Below, piece by piece: positions 20,384 through 21,495 of a stretch of DNA of 21,495 nucleotides. Source of the DNA: Candidatus Aenigmatarchaeota archaeon (GTDB lineage: Archaea; Aenigmatarchaeota; Aenigmatarchaeia; Aenigmatarchaeales; Aenigmatarchaeaceae); the NCBI GenBank assembly GCA_011773475.1, contig WVXN01000059.1:1-21495 (forward strand). Direction: 5' to 3'. A program made the position numbers and the translations under genes. The first letter of the stretch is position 1. The number at the start of each line of letters is the position of its first letter. The notes beneath the pieces were generated by a model, which was given only the letters and a program-made list of their open reading frames with translations, did not search any database and was not told where the DNA came from.

Positions 20384-21495
20384 ATGAGAGAAGAATACAT
20401 TATAGGATTCTCAAGTGGATTTTTTTCAGTGGTTGGAGAAGATGAAAAAGAAAGTCTTTTAACATTACCTAGAAAATTGTTCAAAGGTGCTGTTGAAGGT
20501 GTAAATTTTACTCAAGTTGATTTAGAATCTATTACAGAATTTAATGAGCCTTATTTAAAAGAAGGAATAAAAAGAATGAAAAAATTAGGAATGAGAATTG
20601 GTTTTCATGGAGAAGCTGCTGCAATGGGTGGTGGTGAAAAACCAATTGGTATGCTAGATTCTTGTATAGAATCTCATTATATTCATGCTCATGAGAGATT
20701 AATTCAACACATTGAAGGTTGTGGTAAGCTTGGTGGAGAATTTGTTAATATTCATCCTTCTGAAACTACTCCCTTTATAAAACTACCAAGAGATTTGCAA
20801 CCAACAAAACTTGTTGATCCTTGGGGTAGACCTTTAAAAAAATTCTTAGAAGAAAACCCCGAAATATTGGATTGGGCAATTGAACAAGGTCCAATTAATG
20901 ATATAATGAGAGCTGAATTTAGAATAAACACTGTGGAAGATATAATGGAAAATTTAAAATCTCATTACATCCAAACACATCCAGAAGGACCTCCACCTAA
21001 TGAAAGCAATCTTAGAGAAGAGGCGAAAAAAAGACAAAAAGCATCATTAAAGAGACTCTTATTAACTTTTATTTCAACAAGTGGCTTGGCATATGGACCT
21101 GAAATGATAGCTTATTTTATAATTGCAAAATGGATGCAAAAAAACAAAGATTCTTTATGGAAAGACATAGTTGGAAAACACATTCCAGACGACAAGCTAG
21201 TTTATAAAGACAAAGAGTGGGTTCCCGCTGTTTCTTCAAAATATATATGGGGCCATTTTAATCCCAAAGATCCTAGGTATAAAGATCCAAAGCCATTGTT
21301 AAAAAAATACAGAATATATTTTGTTTTTGAAGCACAAATGGGTTCAGTAGGTTTAGAAGGTTTATACAGACTAACAAGACCCAGAGACATGGCTTTTTTG
21401 TGTAAATCAATAGGCTCTAAATATGTTGGTGTTTGTTTTGATTTTGAACATGTTTTATCACAGAACATTAATCCTATAGATGAGATAAAATCAAT
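20384..21495 (+). CDS. TIM-barrel metalloenzyme-like protein, endonuclease IV-like, cut by window end
   Basis: The reading frame stays open from ATG 20384 to the window edge (370 codons), so the gene is partial at its 3' end. It starts MREEYIIGFSSGFFSVVGED. Segments follow the order of metal ligands in endonuclease IV/xylose-isomerase-like barrels: H75 (IGFHGEA), H124 (NIHPSE), E316 (FVFEAQMGS), and D353 with H356 (CFDFEHV), the last pair spaced like D179/H182 of Nfo. Between H124 and E316 there are about 190 residues instead of about 35, so a large helical insertion is present (PPPNESN, LAYGPEMIAYFIIAKWMQKN). Remaining ligands would lie beyond the window. The start abuts the zinc-ribbon stop (TAAATG). 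It is distinct from the compact nfo at 3317-4144. Enzymatic role inferred only. Confidence 0.75.
   Translation, partial: MREEYIIGFSSGFFSVVGEDEKESLLTLPRKLFKGAVEGVNFTQVDLESITEFNEPYLKEGIKRMKKLGMRIGFHGEAAAMGGGEKPIGMLDSCIESHYIHAHERLIQHIEGCGKLGGEFVNIHPSETTPFIKLPRDLQPTKLVDPWGRPLKKFLEENPEILDWAIEQGPINDIMRAEFRINTVEDIMENLKSHYIQTHPEGPPPNESNLREEAKKRQKASLKRLLLTFISTSGLAYGPEMIAYFIIAKWMQKNKDSLWKDIVGKHIPDDKLVYKDKEWVPAVSSKYIWGHFNPKDPRYKDPKPLLKKYRIYFVFEAQMGSVGLEGLYRLTRPRDMAFLCKSIGSKYVGVCFDFEHVLSQNINPIDEIKS

Noticed and set aside
1..21495. CRISPR array, insertion sequence or integrase
   Set aside because: No regularly spaced repeats, transposase or recombinase motif was found on either strand; the only mobile-element hint is the tRNA 3' end duplication.

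Overview
The window looks like a piece of an archaeal chromosome. It carries ribosomal proteins L37e and S8e, an Sm-like protein, a hypusine-type aIF5A, a 66-residue histone, TFB, an archaeal class I CCA-adding enzyme and an Ogg2-type glycosylase. The DNA is strongly AT-rich and tightly packed, with many overlapping or abutting genes. GGTGA-type Shine-Dalgarno sites 2-5 nt before the start mix with apparently leaderless genes. The small membrane proteins, standalone LigD-type phosphoesterase and many unrecognised short proteins resemble a DPANN lineage (Woesearchaeota/Pacearchaeota-like). That placement is inference, not proof.

Layout. 1-1620: a cysteine-bearing orphan protein sits between two copies of the 3' end of tRNA-Lys(CTT). 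The tRNA, an L37e-Lsm operon and a divergent S8e gene follow. 1623-7802 (all minus): a run read as cca, small membrane protein, RNase Z, small membrane protein, LigD-type phosphoesterase, cupin, endonuclease IV, and an odd long AIR-synthase (PurM) relative with its own promoter. It joins tRNA 3' maturation (RNase Z + CCA addition; the tRNA here has no encoded CCA) to DNA end and abasic-site repair. 7840-9542: an MscS-type membrane-helix protein, a CBS pair, and a convergent 8-oxoguanine glycosylase. 9572-13797: a four-gene MacB/LolCDE-like ABC module (ATPase, membrane-anchored Ig-like protein, two FtsX/MacB permeases); the permeases share near-identical DNA tracts that suggest gene conversion.

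13798-14355 is the only long stretch without a conventional gene, and it is highly structured. It has repeated TTGGAAG/CTTCCAA elements, a TATA box flanked by a 9-bp inverted repeat, a strong SD before a 28-residue very acidic ORF, a 17-bp stem-loop, a near-perfect SD before a 10-residue very basic ORF, and a GAAA-loop hairpin with a T-run. It is the best candidate here for an undescribed small-protein or RNA locus.

14356-16482: aIF5A and histone (minus), then TFB and a small unknown protein (plus). 16483-17768 (minus): two tandem paralogues of an unknown family plus a small coiled-coil protein. 17867-21495 (plus): two small membrane proteins, then a 564-residue zinc-ribbon protein abutting a TIM-barrel gene that runs off the window. 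The TIM-barrel protein shows endonuclease IV-like metal-ligand motifs with a large insertion, so this pair is a second candidate for a novel system.
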